A DNA stretch of 64,000 nt from Streptomyces sp. TN58 (lineage in GTDB: Bacteria > Actinomycetota > Actinomycetes > Streptomycetales > Streptomycetaceae). Made by a program: the position numbers and the translations under genes. Where the stretch lies: contig NZ_CP018870.1 of the NCBI RefSeq assembly GCF_001941845.1, positions 248,001 through 312,000 of the forward strand, written 5' to 3'. Below, piece by piece: positions 8,859-16,781 of the stretch. Under the pieces are notes generated by a model. That model was not told where the DNA came from, made no database searches, and worked only from the letters and a program-made list of their open reading frames with translations. Numbering within the stretch: position 1 is the first letter of the stretch; every line of letters begins with the position of its first letter.

Positions 8859-9578
8859 ATGCGCGTACTGATCGTGGAGGACGAGCCCTATCTGGCCGAG
8901 GCCGTCCGGGACGGTCTGAGGCTGGAGGCGATCGCCGCCGACATCGCCGGTGACGGCGACTCCGCCCTGGAACTGCTCAGCGTCAACTCCTACGACCTCG
9001 CGGTCCTCGACCGCGACATCCCGGGCCCGTCCGGCGACGAGGTCGCCCGCCGTATCGTCGCCTCCGGCAGCGGTATCCCGATCCTGATGCTGACCGCCGC
9101 CGACCGGATCGACGACAAGGCGTCCGGCTTCGGCCTCGGCGCCGACGACTACCTCACGAAACCGTTCGAGCTGCGCGAGCTGGTCCTGCGGCTGAGGGCG
9201 CTCGACCGGCGCCGCGCCCACTCCCGGCCCCCGGTCCGCGAACTCGCGGGCCTGCGGGTCGATCCCTTCCGCCGGGAGGTCTTCCGTGACGGACGCTACG
9301 TCGCGCTGACCCGCAAGCAGTTCGCCGTCCTGGAGGTCCTCGTCGCCGCCGAGGGCGGGGTCGTCAGCGCCGAGGAGCTGCTGGAACGGGCCTGGGACGA
9401 GAACGTCGACCCCCTCACCAACGCCGTACGCATCACCGTGTCCGCGCTGCGCAAGCGGCTCGGCGCCCCCTGGCTCATCGCCACGGTGCCGGGAGTCGGC
9501 TACCGGATCGACACCCCTGCGGACACGGCTTGCAAGGGCGCGGGCGGCACCGGCGCGGGCGGCGGTACGGATGCGTAG
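8859..9578 (+). CDS. OmpR/PhoB-family response regulator
   Basis: 239 residues. The N-terminal receiver domain has the acidic pocket ED at residues 7-8, the phospho-acceptor D51 in AVLDRDIPGP and a conserved K in YLTKPF. The C-terminal winged helix (about 130-225) has ALTRKQFAVLEVLV, the transactivation loop and VGYRI near the end. The gene overlaps its kinase by eight bases (9571-9578), a typical coupled two-component pair. Targets are unknown; the VanZ-like gene upstream is the nearest candidate. Confidence 0.93.
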   Translation: MRVLIVEDEPYLAEAVRDGLRLEAIAADIAGDGDSALELLSVNSYDLAVLDRDIPGPSGDEVARRIVASGSGIPILMLTAADRIDDKASGFGLGADDYLTKPFELRELVLRLRALDRRRAHSRPPVRELAGLRVDPFRREVFRDGRYVALTRKQFAVLEVLVAAEGGVVSAEELLERAWDENVDPLTNAVRITVSALRKRLGAPWLIATVPGVGYRIDTPADTACKGAGGTGAGGGTDA

Positions 9579-10650
9579 ACGCCCGGGGCTCAGCGCCCGT
9601 GTGAAACTCGCCCTCAGCTATGCCGGATTCCTCTTCGTCGCCGGCGCCCTGCTGCTGGCGGTGGTGTGGGCGTTCCTGCTGCGGTACGTGCCCGACAACT
9701 CCCAGGGGCTGCTCGGGATCTCCCCCAACCGCTACCTCCTCGTACACACCTTCGCGCCCGCCGCGGCCGTGGCGATGGCCTTCCTGCTCGTGTTCGGCCT
9801 GGTCGGGGGATGGCTGCTGGCCGGCCGCATGCTGGCGCCGCTCACACGGATCACGGAGGCGGCGCGGACGGCCGGCAAGGGGGCGCTGTCCCACCGGATC
9901 CGCATGGAGGGCCGCCAGGACGAGTTCCGCGAGCTGTCGGACGCCTTCGACTCGATGCTCGAACAGCTGGAGTCCCACGTCGCCGAGCAGCAGCGATTCG
10001 CGGCGAACGCCTCCCACGAACTGCGCACCCCGCTGTCGATCTCACGGGCGCTCCTCGACGTCGCCCGCAAGGACCCCACGCGGGACCGTGGCGAGATCAT
10101 CGAGCGCCTGCACACCGTGAACAAGCGGGCGATCGACCTCACCGAGGCCCTCCTCCTGCTCAGCCGCGGCGACCGGGGCGCCTTCCGCCGCGAGCGCGTC
10201 GACCTCTCCCTCCTCGCGGAGGAAGCCGCCGAGACACTGCTCCCCCTCGCCGAGCAGCGCCGGATCACCCTCGGCGTCACCGGCGGAGCGGCCGTGACCC
10301 GCGGCTCGGCGGAGCTCCTGCTGCACATGGTGACGAACCTCGTCCAGAACGCCGTCGTCCACAACCTCCCCGCCGACGGCGCCGTGACGGTCCACACCGA
10401 GTCGTACGGAGACCTGAGCGTGCTGCGCGTCGAGAACACGGGCCGCCCACTCCCCCCGGAGCTGCTGCCGACGCTGACCGAGCCCTTCCAGCGCGGAACG
10501 GAGCGCGTACGCACCGACGAGCACGCCGGCGCGGGCCTCGGTCTGGCCATCGTGCACAGTGTCGTCCGCTCCCACGGCGGAACCCTCGACCTGACCCCCG
10601 GCCCCTCCGGCGGCCTCGTCGTCACGGTCCGCCTGCCGGCCGCGACGTAG
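9571..10650 (+). CDS. Sensor histidine kinase (HAMP, HisKA, HATPase)
   Basis: 359 residues. Transmembrane helices lie at about 14-36 and 60-85, enclosing a short extracellular loop of about 25 residues, too small for a classic sensor domain. A HAMP linker follows at 80-135, then the H box ASHELRTPLS with H149. The HATPase has N box NLVQNAV, and a G box region ending GAGLGLAIVHSVVRSHGG. It phosphorylates the regulator encoded just upstream. The short sensor loop suggests it senses within the membrane or through a partner, which is inference. Confidence 0.93.
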   Translation: MRRRPGLSARVKLALSYAGFLFVAGALLLAVVWAFLLRYVPDNSQGLLGISPNRYLLVHTFAPAAAVAMAFLLVFGLVGGWLLAGRMLAPLTRITEAARTAGKGALSHRIRMEGRQDEFRELSDAFDSMLEQLESHVAEQQRFAANASHELRTPLSISRALLDVARKDPTRDRGEIIERLHTVNKRAIDLTEALLLLSRGDRGAFRRERVDLSLLAEEAAETLLPLAEQRRITLGVTGGAAVTRGSAELLLHMVTNLVQNAVVHNLPADGAVTVHTESYGDLSVLRVENTGRPLPPELLPTLTEPFQRGTERVRTDEHAGAGLGLAIVHSVVRSHGGTLDLTPGPSGGLVVTVRLPAAT

Positions 10651-10880
10651 CCGCCGGACGCGGTGGGGGCCGGCGGACTGCCCTGCGGGGGCACCTCGGT
10701 TGCACGGCGGGATGTGCGTCCGGGCAGAGTGCGCTCTCCGGGCGCCGATCGCCGGTTCGGAGCCGGCCGGTCAGCCGATAATGCTTCAGACCCCCTGGTC
10801 ACGACAGGTGTGACCGCTCACGGGGATGTGGCCGGCAGCCGCCTGGTGCGGCTTCCCCGACGTACCGAGAAGGCGATCGC
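10651..10880. other. Intergenic region upstream of the DUF4157 gene
   Basis: No gene is seen in these 230 bases. The region follows the kinase stop and must hold the promoter of the DUF4157 gene. A ribosome binding site, GAGAAGG, lies at about 10867-10873 before the GTG at 10881. I find no clear -35/-10 pair or terminator. Confidence 0.5.
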
Positions 10881-12365
10881 GTGAGTCCCAGGCAGCCCCG
10901 CTCGACGCGGACGACCGACGACCGGTCACCGCAGTCCTCACGCCGGCCCGCCGCCCCGCAGCAGGCGCAAGCGCCGCCCGTCGGACTGATGGCTCTGCAG
11001 GCCGGCGCGGGCAACGCCGCGGTCGTGCAGATGCTCCGCCGGGCCGGCCGGCTCCCGGAGCAGGAGGAGCACCGGCACACGGACGGCTGCGGTCACCCGC
11101 CGGCCGGGCAGCAGCACGCGGTGCAGCGGTCCGCCGTGCACGACGTCCTGCGCGCCCCCGGACGCCCCCTGGACGACGCCACCCGCACCGACATGGAGGC
11201 GCGGCTCGGAGCGGACTTCTCCGACGTCCGCATCCATGACGACAGCACCGCCAGGGCCTCCGCCGCGGAAGTCGGGGCCCGTGCGTACACCTCCGGCAGC
11301 CATGTGGTCATCGGCGCCGGCGGCAGCGACAAGCACACCCTCGCCCATGAACTCACCCACGTCATCCAGCAGCGCCAGGGGCCGGTCGCGGGTACCGACA
11401 ACGGCGCGGGACTCAGGGTCTCCGACCCGTCGGACCGGTTCGAGCGGGAGGCGGAGGCCAATGCCGGCCGGGTCATGGCACCCGGGCACCAGGCCGCCGC
11501 GGACGTGCAGCGGCACACGGCAGCGCCCTCGGCGTCCGGCTCCCGGCCGTCGGTGCAGCGCGTCGAGAACCCTCAGGAGCGGTTGACGGTCGAGTACTGG
11601 GAGGACAAGGCAGGAGTGGGCGGATCCACCTCCGCGGCCGCCAAGGCCAGGTCCACGCAGATCGCCGATTCCAAGAAGGCGGCGAAGAAGTTCAAGGCCA
11701 GCAAGCCCGCGCGCACGATCGACGAGATCGTCAGGACCATCGGCCCCCGGCTCCTCGCCGACCTTGCGAGCATGCCGCCCGACGCCGGCCGGCTGGAGCT
11801 GTACCGGTCCATGAGCTTCGAAGAGGCTTACAGCGCCCTCACCTACTGGGGCGACGAGGCCTCACGGAACGAGATGACGGCGTACGTCGCCGAGGGCCAG
11901 GGCACGGGGAAGGGATTCCGGGACAACGGGTACACCGGCATGACGATCGGCGCCCACCTCGGCGACCAGGGGCAGGCCGACAACTACTACGAGAGCCAGG
12001 GCGAGCCCTACGCCGTCCAGCTGAGGTTCACGTTGAAGCCGGGCGCCCACGAACTCCTCTTCAACCAGGACCACATGGCGCTCGGGCCGGGTTACAAGAA
12101 CGACCTGATCCGCAGGGCGAACGGCGGAGGCTACAAGAACGCCAACGCGAACGAGGGCACGCTGGGCGGGTACATCGGCGTCAAGGCCGAGGACAAGGAG
12201 CCCTACAGCCTCGGCATCGCGCAGGGCAACAACGGCAGGAACGGCAGGGAACTGGGGGCGAGCCAGCTGCTCTTCCAGTTGTTCGTCGAGAAGGTCGAAC
12301 TCGTGAAGAACAGGTCCGGGAAGGACCTGCCCGCTGCCGCGGCCCCTCAGGAACTGGCCGCCTGA
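10881..12365 (+). CDS. DUF4157 (eCIS core) protein with toxin-like C terminus
   Basis: 494 residues in three parts. Residues 1-85 are polar and disordered. Residues about 85-170 are the DUF4157 domain: LGADFSDVRIHDDSTA, then the metalloprotease-like motif HELTH at 156-160 followed by VIQQ. After a linker with a second short basic stretch, residues about 235-475 are a separate globular domain. That domain has LELYRSMS (R309), LGDQGQADNYY and EPYAVQLRFTLKPG, an arrangement that resembles the R/.../Y/E core of ADP-ribosyltransferase folds. DUF4157 marks cargo of extracellular contractile injection systems and other polymorphic toxins. No injection-system genes are in this window, so this is an orphan cargo-like gene. 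The ART assignment is inference and may be wrong. Confidence 0.75.
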   Translation: MSPRQPRSTRTTDDRSPQSSRRPAAPQQAQAPPVGLMALQAGAGNAAVVQMLRRAGRLPEQEEHRHTDGCGHPPAGQQHAVQRSAVHDVLRAPGRPLDDATRTDMEARLGADFSDVRIHDDSTARASAAEVGARAYTSGSHVVIGAGGSDKHTLAHELTHVIQQRQGPVAGTDNGAGLRVSDPSDRFEREAEANAGRVMAPGHQAAADVQRHTAAPSASGSRPSVQRVENPQERLTVEYWEDKAGVGGSTSAAAKARSTQIADSKKAAKKFKASKPARTIDEIVRTIGPRLLADLASMPPDAGRLELYRSMSFEEAYSALTYWGDEASRNEMTAYVAEGQGTGKGFRDNGYTGMTIGAHLGDQGQADNYYESQGEPYAVQLRFTLKPGAHELLFNQDHMALGPGYKNDLIRRANGGGYKNANANEGTLGGYIGVKAEDKEPYSLGIAQGNNGRNGRELGASQLLFQLFVEKVELVKNRSGKDLPAAAAPQELAA

Positions 12366-12488
12366 GGGGTCTGTCCGCGGTCGCCGGGGCTCCCCTGGAC
12401 GCCCCGGACGGCCCCGGGGCGGGGCGGGCCGGAGGCCATCCACGGCGATCCTGCGACTACCAGTCGGAGGGCCACGGCTCGTACTGGA

Positions 12489-12896
12489 CTAGATCGAGCC
12501 GACGACCTTGCGGGGAACGACCCGGACTACGACGCGCGGGGCGTCGTCGACGGAGGCGGGGTTGAAGTCCCGGTAGTCCTTGCCCGTGTACTTGCGCGAG
12601 AGCTCGTTGATCAGCTCCTGCCCGCCCTCGGTGGTCAGCTCGGCGGTGCCGCGCACCTCGGCGTAGGTGTACGGCGCGTCGGGCGGGTTGATCATCACGG
12701 TGACACGGGGGTCACGGCGCAGGTTCCGCTCCTTCCTGCGCCCCTCGGTGGTGGAGATGAGCAGGTCGTCGCCGTCGCGGGTGAGCCAGGTCACGGACAG
12801 TTGCGGGCTGCCGTCGGGCTGGATGGTCGCCACCGTCGCGAACATGGGGGATTCGTCGATGATGCGCTTCAGATCGTCGGAGAGTGCAGCAGACAC
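12489..12896 (-). CDS. PPOX-class (flavin/F420-dependent) small oxidoreductase
   Basis: 135 residues from the GTG at 12896, the usual size for the single-domain pyridoxamine-oxidase-like split-barrel family. Characteristic stretches are FATVATIQPDGSPQLSVTW and ERNLRRDPRVTVMINPPDAPYTYAEVRGTAEL, as in F420-binding TIGR03618-type proteins of actinobacteria. GGAAAGG lies upstream of the GTG at an acceptable distance; the frame remains open to 12989 but that extension is low in family character. Probably a cytosolic reductase using F420 or flavin. The substrate is unknown. Confidence 0.85.
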   Translation of the reverse strand: MSAALSDDLKRIIDESPMFATVATIQPDGSPQLSVTWLTRDGDDLLISTTEGRRKERNLRRDPRVTVMINPPDAPYTYAEVRGTAELTTEGGQELINELSRKYTGKDYRDFNPASVDDAPRVVVRVVPRKVVGSI

Positions 12897-13055
12897 GGGC
12901 GGAAGCCTTTCCGGGAGGGCGTCCCGCACCCACGGGGGCACGGAACCCACGACTACAACTGACCCTGTGTCACCATAGCCCGGGCGCAACCACCCGACGT
13001 GACAACGCGGCTGCCGGTGTCCGATCGCACTGCCTGCTGGGACCGGCCGGGCCCT

Positions 13056-13232
13056 GGGGCGTGTTGCGAAAGTCCCGTCTGGCTCGCGGCGCCTGGCACG
13101 GCACCTCGCCGCGTTGTCGGGCTCGCCCCCGTACGGCCGGTACGCGGACGACCCTCCGCCTTGCGAGGCACCGCACCAGGCACCGCGAGCACCGCCCTGC
13201 GGGCGGACGACGCCACTTTCGCAACCCGCCCT
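13056..13232. repeat. MITE-like palindromic repeat, family A copy 2 (177 bp)
   Basis: Nearly identical to the copy at 5373-5549 and the same length. The 18-bp ends are GGGGCGTGTTGCGAAAGT (13056-13073) and its near complement (13215-13232). Differences between the copies are scattered single bases, some compensated in the opposite arm. The right flank immediately repeats GGGGCGTGT, matching the first nine bases of the element, which may be a remnant of a second insertion or of the target. It lies between the PPOX and cupin genes and contains no gene. Confidence 0.85.
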
Positions 13233-13241
13233 GGGGCGTGT

Positions 13242-13284
13242 CCGCCCCTGATCCGCCGGCCACCCCTGGCCGGCTCAGGGGCGG
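13242..13284 (-). terminator. Hairpin at the end of the cupin gene
   Basis: CCGCCCCTGA (13242-13251) pairs perfectly with TCAGGGGCGG (13275-13284), and an inner CCGGCCA/TGGCCGG stem extends it. The outer arm includes the TGA stop of the cupin gene. It is a strong intrinsic-type hairpin without a U tract, the usual form in Streptomyces. Confidence 0.6.
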
Positions 13285-13790
13285 CCCGTCAGAGCCGTGC
13301 CGCAGCCGGTGCAGTAGCGGGCGTCCGCCTCGATCGCGTGGCGGTGGCAGCGGGGGCAGACGGCGTGGAGTGCGCACGGTTCGGGGGCGGCGGCAGGGGC
13401 GCTGCGCCCGATACTCATGCCGCGGCGCCTGCGGTGCGTGGTCAGGACGAGCAGGCCCTCGGGGCCGGCCCGCAGCGCCCGGCTGGTGCCGCGCGGCAGC
13501 AGCCCGATGAAGCCGGGCACCAGCTGGGTCATGGCACCGTCCAGGGTGAGGGTCCCGGCGCCTTCGACGACGACCAGCATCACGTCGACCTCGTCCTCGG
13601 TGTACGCCGCCCCGCCGGTCCCGGGCAGGTGGCGCACCAGGTTCGCGTCCAGCTGCCGGTCCGCGCCCACCAGCCGCCACAGGGCGCCGGTCCGCCCCTG
13701 TGCAACCGCCGCGGCCAGCCCCGCGACCGTTACGAACTCCGCCTCCCGCACTGCCTGCCTGTCCTTCGCACCCGAGCCGAACCTCACCAC
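13275..13790 (-). CDS. Cupin protein with C-terminal zinc ribbon
   Basis: 171 residues. Residues about 20-120 form a cupin barrel (VDVMLVVVEGAGTLTLDG, then VPGFIGLLPRGTSRAL). The C-terminal 35 residues form a small zinc ribbon with two knuckles, CPRC and CTGC, separated by 15 residues. Cupin-zinc ribbon fusion is unusual; the ribbon could bind nucleic acid or protein. The GTG at 13790 is the first start in frame. The gene is single, between a MITE-like repeat and a LysR gene. Function unknown. Confidence 0.75.
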   Translation of the reverse strand: MVRFGSGAKDRQAVREAEFVTVAGLAAAVAQGRTGALWRLVGADRQLDANLVRHLPGTGGAAYTEDEVDVMLVVVEGAGTLTLDGAMTQLVPGFIGLLPRGTSRALRAGPEGLLVLTTHRRRRGMSIGRSAPAAAPEPCALHAVCPRCHRHAIEADARYCTGCGTALTGRP

Positions 13791-13893
13791 GCCACACCAT
13801 CATGATCTCCCGCTCGTGGCGAACGGGCAGACCGACAACATTTACGGGCCGTGGCTGTCGGTCCCAGTGTGCATGTGAGCGCGTGGTCCGCCG

Positions 13894-14835
13894 TCAGCCG
13901 AGCGCCCCGCTCGCGTCTCCCGGCGGGTCGGGCAGCCAGTCGCGCGCCGGGGCGTATTCCAGCCAGCGCCGTTGCCGCGCCTGTTCCGCGCAGGCCGAGG
14001 TGAGGCTCTTCAGGCCCGGGTGTCCGTTTCCGGTGCGCCACAGCAATGACCAGGCGTACAGCGGCGTGGGGTTGACGAGGGGGACGGAGCGCAGCCCGGG
14101 GACCGGCGGCAGGGGCACGTCGGCGGGAAGCAGCGAGAAGCGGTTCGGGTCCTGTGCCACTTCGGTGAGGAAGTGGGCAAGGCCCAGGTTGACGCTCGTG
14201 GCCCTGTCCGGGATGTCGAACCGCTCGGCGAACCGGTGGAGGAAGTCGAGCCGGTCCAGGGTGCCCGGTGCCCACATCACGCTGCCGCGCAACTGGTCGG
14301 GGCGGAGCTCCGCCTCGGCCGCGAGCGGATGTGCGGCGCTCAGTACGGCGTCCACCGGTTCGAGGCGGACGAGCCGGTGCACCAGTCCGGGGTGCAGAGG
14401 CGGGTGGATCCGGCCGAAGGCCGCGTCGATGTCGCCGCGCAGCAGGGCGTCCGTGACCGACGGCAGATCCCGCCCGTGCCCCGGCACCAGCTCCCCGGCC
14501 TGCCCCGCGATCTGGGCCAGGGTCCGCATCGGCGCGTAGAGGTGCCCCCAGACGTCCACGTGCAGCGGGCGGTCCGGGCCTGTGGCCGCTGCGACCGCCG
14601 CGTCGGCGGCGGTCAGGGTCTGGCGGGCGGGCGGCAGGAAACGCCGCCCGGCTTCCGTGAGGCGCACGCCGTTGCCGTCACGGCGGAACAGCTGCGTTCC
14701 GAGGAGGGTTTCGAGTCGCGAGATGCGTTTGGACAGGCCCTGTTGGGTGATGCCGAGCCTTCCCGCCGCCCGGCCGAAGTGCAGTTCCTCGGCGGCGCGC
14801 ACGAAGGCGCGCACCTGCGCCGTGTCGAGATCCAC
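13894..14835 (-). CDS. LysR-family transcriptional regulator
   Basis: 313 residues. The N-terminal winged helix is typical: AFVRAAEELHFGRAAGRLGITQ followed by LSKRISRLETLLGTQLFRR at residues 10-60, then an effector-binding domain from about 90 onward. The GTG start at 14835 has GGTGGGGGC upstream. It is divergent from the alpha/beta hydrolase gene at 15150, the usual LysR target arrangement. However, a 167-bp palindromic element begins only 11 bases before the start codon, so the native promoter has been displaced or replaced. Confidence 0.92.
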   Translation of the reverse strand: MDLDTAQVRAFVRAAEELHFGRAAGRLGITQQGLSKRISRLETLLGTQLFRRDGNGVRLTEAGRRFLPPARQTLTAADAAVAAATGPDRPLHVDVWGHLYAPMRTLAQIAGQAGELVPGHGRDLPSVTDALLRGDIDAAFGRIHPPLHPGLVHRLVRLEPVDAVLSAAHPLAAEAELRPDQLRGSVMWAPGTLDRLDFLHRFAERFDIPDRATSVNLGLAHFLTEVAQDPNRFSLLPADVPLPPVPGLRSVPLVNPTPLYAWSLLWRTGNGHPGLKSLTSACAEQARQRRWLEYAPARDWLPDPPGDASGALG

Positions 14836-14845
14836 GCCCCCACCC

Positions 14846-15012
14846 TAGGGCCTGTATCGAGTTGCCCCGTGGAGCAAGGAGCGGCGTTCGGTGCGTGCCC
14901 TCGGCGTGCGGGACGAATGTCCTCGTAGCGGAGCTACCAGGACATTCGGCTCGTGCGCCAAGGGTGCGTGCCGGGCGTCGCGACGCCGCGGGGCAACTCG
15001 ATACAGGCCCTA
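14846..15012. repeat. MITE-like palindromic element, family B (167 bp)
   Basis: The ends at 14846-14869 and 14989-15012 are perfect 24-bp inverted repeats beginning with TA and containing CCTGTATCGAGTTGCCCC. The centre is also palindromic (GAATGTCCTCGTAGC opposite GCTACCAGGACATTC, one mismatch). The element has no coding capacity and is unrelated in sequence to family A. TA-ended repeats suggest mobilisation by an IS630/Tc1-type transposase, which is inference; no such gene is in the window. Confidence 0.85.
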
Positions 15013-15149
15013 AGGGCCTGTCCGCGTGCGACAACCGGTGGTTGTCGGCCGGGTGCGTCCGTTGTTGGACCGGGGGACGGTCCCGGGCGTTGGATTCTCG
15101 GTATGCGAAGACTGATTCCCATGGCCGTCCTGCCGGCAGGGGGCGCCCG

Positions 15150-16148
15150 ATGAGCGTCGCCGAGTTCGCCGCCGCCCAGTACACGCGGGCGGTCGGCGCG
15201 GGCCTGGACCCGCACGAGTACCGGCGCGTCACCGACGGCCTCACCTCCCTCTCCGGCTGGGGGCCGGCTTTCACCGAGACCGGGCACGCCTACCTGCGGC
15301 GTGCGCGGAAGGCGGCGACGTCGGTCTCGGCGGGCGGGTACCTCCTGACGGCGGCCCGCTGGTTCCACGTGGCCACGCTCGCGCCGTACGCGGAGGCCCA
15401 CCGCGCCGCGGCCGAGGCGGACCACGCCCTGGGCCGGGCACTCGCCGCGCTGGAACCCGGCGCCCGGCGGGTGAGCGGCGAGGGATTCACCGGCTGGCTG
15501 CGCGGCCCCGCCGACGCCCTCGGCACGGTGGTCGTCGTCCCCGGTCTGGACTCGGCCAAGGAGGAGTTCCTGGACCTTTCGTCCGCGCTGCTGGCCCGGG
15601 GGCTCGCGGTGTTCGCGATGGACGGGCCCGGGCAGGGCGTCCTCGCCTCCTCGACCGCTTTCAGGCCGGACTACGAGCGGATCGTGGGCCGGGTCGTCGA
15701 CGAGCTCGGTGTCGCACGTGTCGGCCTCGTCGGCCTCAGCCTGGGCGGCTTCTTCGCGGCCCGGACCGCGGCGCTGGAGGCCAGGGTCGCGGCGGTCGCC
15801 ACGGTCAGCGGCCCCTTCCGCCTCGACTGGGGGCAACTTCCCCCGCCGGTGCGGGAGATCATGGCGCAGCGTGCCGGTGGCGAGCGCGCCGCCCGCGATT
15901 TCGCCCGGGAGGTGGATCTCGGCTCCCTGGCATCGCGTATCGCCGCCCCGCTGCTGGTCGTGGACGGGGGCCGGGACGTCATCCCGGGCGTCGCGAACAC
16001 CGAGCCGCTGGCCCGCCTGGCGCCGTACGGCACCTACCTGTCCGTGCCACACGGCGATCACCTCCTGGGCAACGCGCGGTCCGACTGGCTGGCCCCCCTG
16101 GCCGACCACTTCGTACACGCCCTGGGCGGCGGGGAGGCGTCACGCTGA
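15150..16148 (+). CDS. Alpha/beta hydrolase (DUF1100/FrsA-like)
   Basis: 332 residues. A helical N-terminal cap of about 110 residues precedes the hydrolase core. The core contains VVVVPGLDSAKEEF, MDGPGQG, the nucleophile elbow GLSLGGFFAAR, an acid in VVDGGRDVIPG and a histidine in HGDHLLGN near the end. This cap-plus-core arrangement is that of the 2,6-dihydropseudooxynicotine hydrolase/FrsA-like group, which cleaves C-C or ester bonds. The ATG at 15150 has GGCAGGGGG just upstream. It is probably controlled by the divergent LysR gene. Substrate unknown. Confidence 0.82.
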   Translation: MSVAEFAAAQYTRAVGAGLDPHEYRRVTDGLTSLSGWGPAFTETGHAYLRRARKAATSVSAGGYLLTAARWFHVATLAPYAEAHRAAAEADHALGRALAALEPGARRVSGEGFTGWLRGPADALGTVVVVPGLDSAKEEFLDLSSALLARGLAVFAMDGPGQGVLASSTAFRPDYERIVGRVVDELGVARVGLVGLSLGGFFAARTAALEARVAAVATVSGPFRLDWGQLPPPVREIMAQRAGGERAARDFAREVDLGSLASRIAAPLLVVDGGRDVIPGVANTEPLARLAPYGTYLSVPHGDHLLGNARSDWLAPLADHFVHALGGGEASR

Positions 16149-16158
16149 CAGGGCGCCG

Positions 16159-16180
16159 CCCGGCGGCCTGGGCCGCCGGG
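16159..16180 (+). terminator. Hairpin after the hydrolase gene
   Basis: CCCGGCGGCC (16159-16168) and GGCCGCCGGG (16171-16180) are perfect complements separated by two bases, starting 11 bases after the hydrolase stop. No U tract follows. Intrinsic-type terminator by position and strength. Confidence 0.65.
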
Positions 16181-16251
16181 CGCGAACCGGGGTGGAGCGG
16201 GCGGCCTTCCGCTCCGCCCCAGCCGGTTCCCGCGGCCGCCGGCCTGGCGGT

Positions 16252-16689
16252 TCACTGGCTGCCGAGTGTCATCCACCGCTCGGGCGCCTCCAGCGGGGCG
16301 AAGCCGATCTTGGCGTAGACCTCGTGCGCGTCGGCGGTGGCCAGCAGGACACGCCGCAGTTCGTACGGGGCGAGGTGGTCGCGCACCGCGGTGACGAGCG
16401 CGGTGCCGATCCCCTTGCCGCGCACGTCCGGGGAGATGTAGACGTCGCAGAGCCAGGCGAAGTCGGCGTGGTCGGTCACCACGCGCGCATAGCCGACCTG
16501 CGTGCCGGAAGCACGTTCGTAGACGCCGAAGTTGAGGGAGCCCGCGATGGCCCGGTCCTGCTTCTCCCGGGACCGGTCGCGAGCCCAGTAGGCGTCCTGC
16601 GACAGCCATCGGTGGACCAGTGCGTTGTCGATCCGTGCGGAGTCGGCGGATATCTCGTATGCGGCGGGAAGGAGTGTGTGAGTGGTCAT
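16252..16689 (-). CDS. GNAT-family N-acetyltransferase
   Basis: 145 residues from the ATG at 16689. The acetyl-CoA binding motif A is clear: WLCDVYISPDVRGKGIGTALV with the R/QxxGxG/A loop RGKGIG. It is followed by LRRVLLATADAHEVYAKIGF. It transfers an acetyl group to an unknown amine. An alternative in-frame start at 16701 adds four residues. Single gene. Confidence 0.88.
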   Translation of the reverse strand: MTTHTLLPAAYEISADSARIDNALVHRWLSQDAYWARDRSREKQDRAIAGSLNFGVYERASGTQVGYARVVTDHADFAWLCDVYISPDVRGKGIGTALVTAVRDHLAPYELRRVLLATADAHEVYAKIGFAPLEAPERWMTLGSQ

Positions 16690-16781
16690 GGCTGCATCCA
16701 AGCAGTTCCGGACACTCCCCCACCGCCGGATTTCGCTCCCGCGCGGTCCGGCGCCGTGCAGGCGGGGCGGGCGGCCCGTGG

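Noticed and set aside
8026..10650. Vancomycin-resistance cluster
   Set aside because: A VanZ-like gene and an OmpR/kinase pair are present, but no vanHAX, vanY or ligase genes; the pairing alone does not support resistance.
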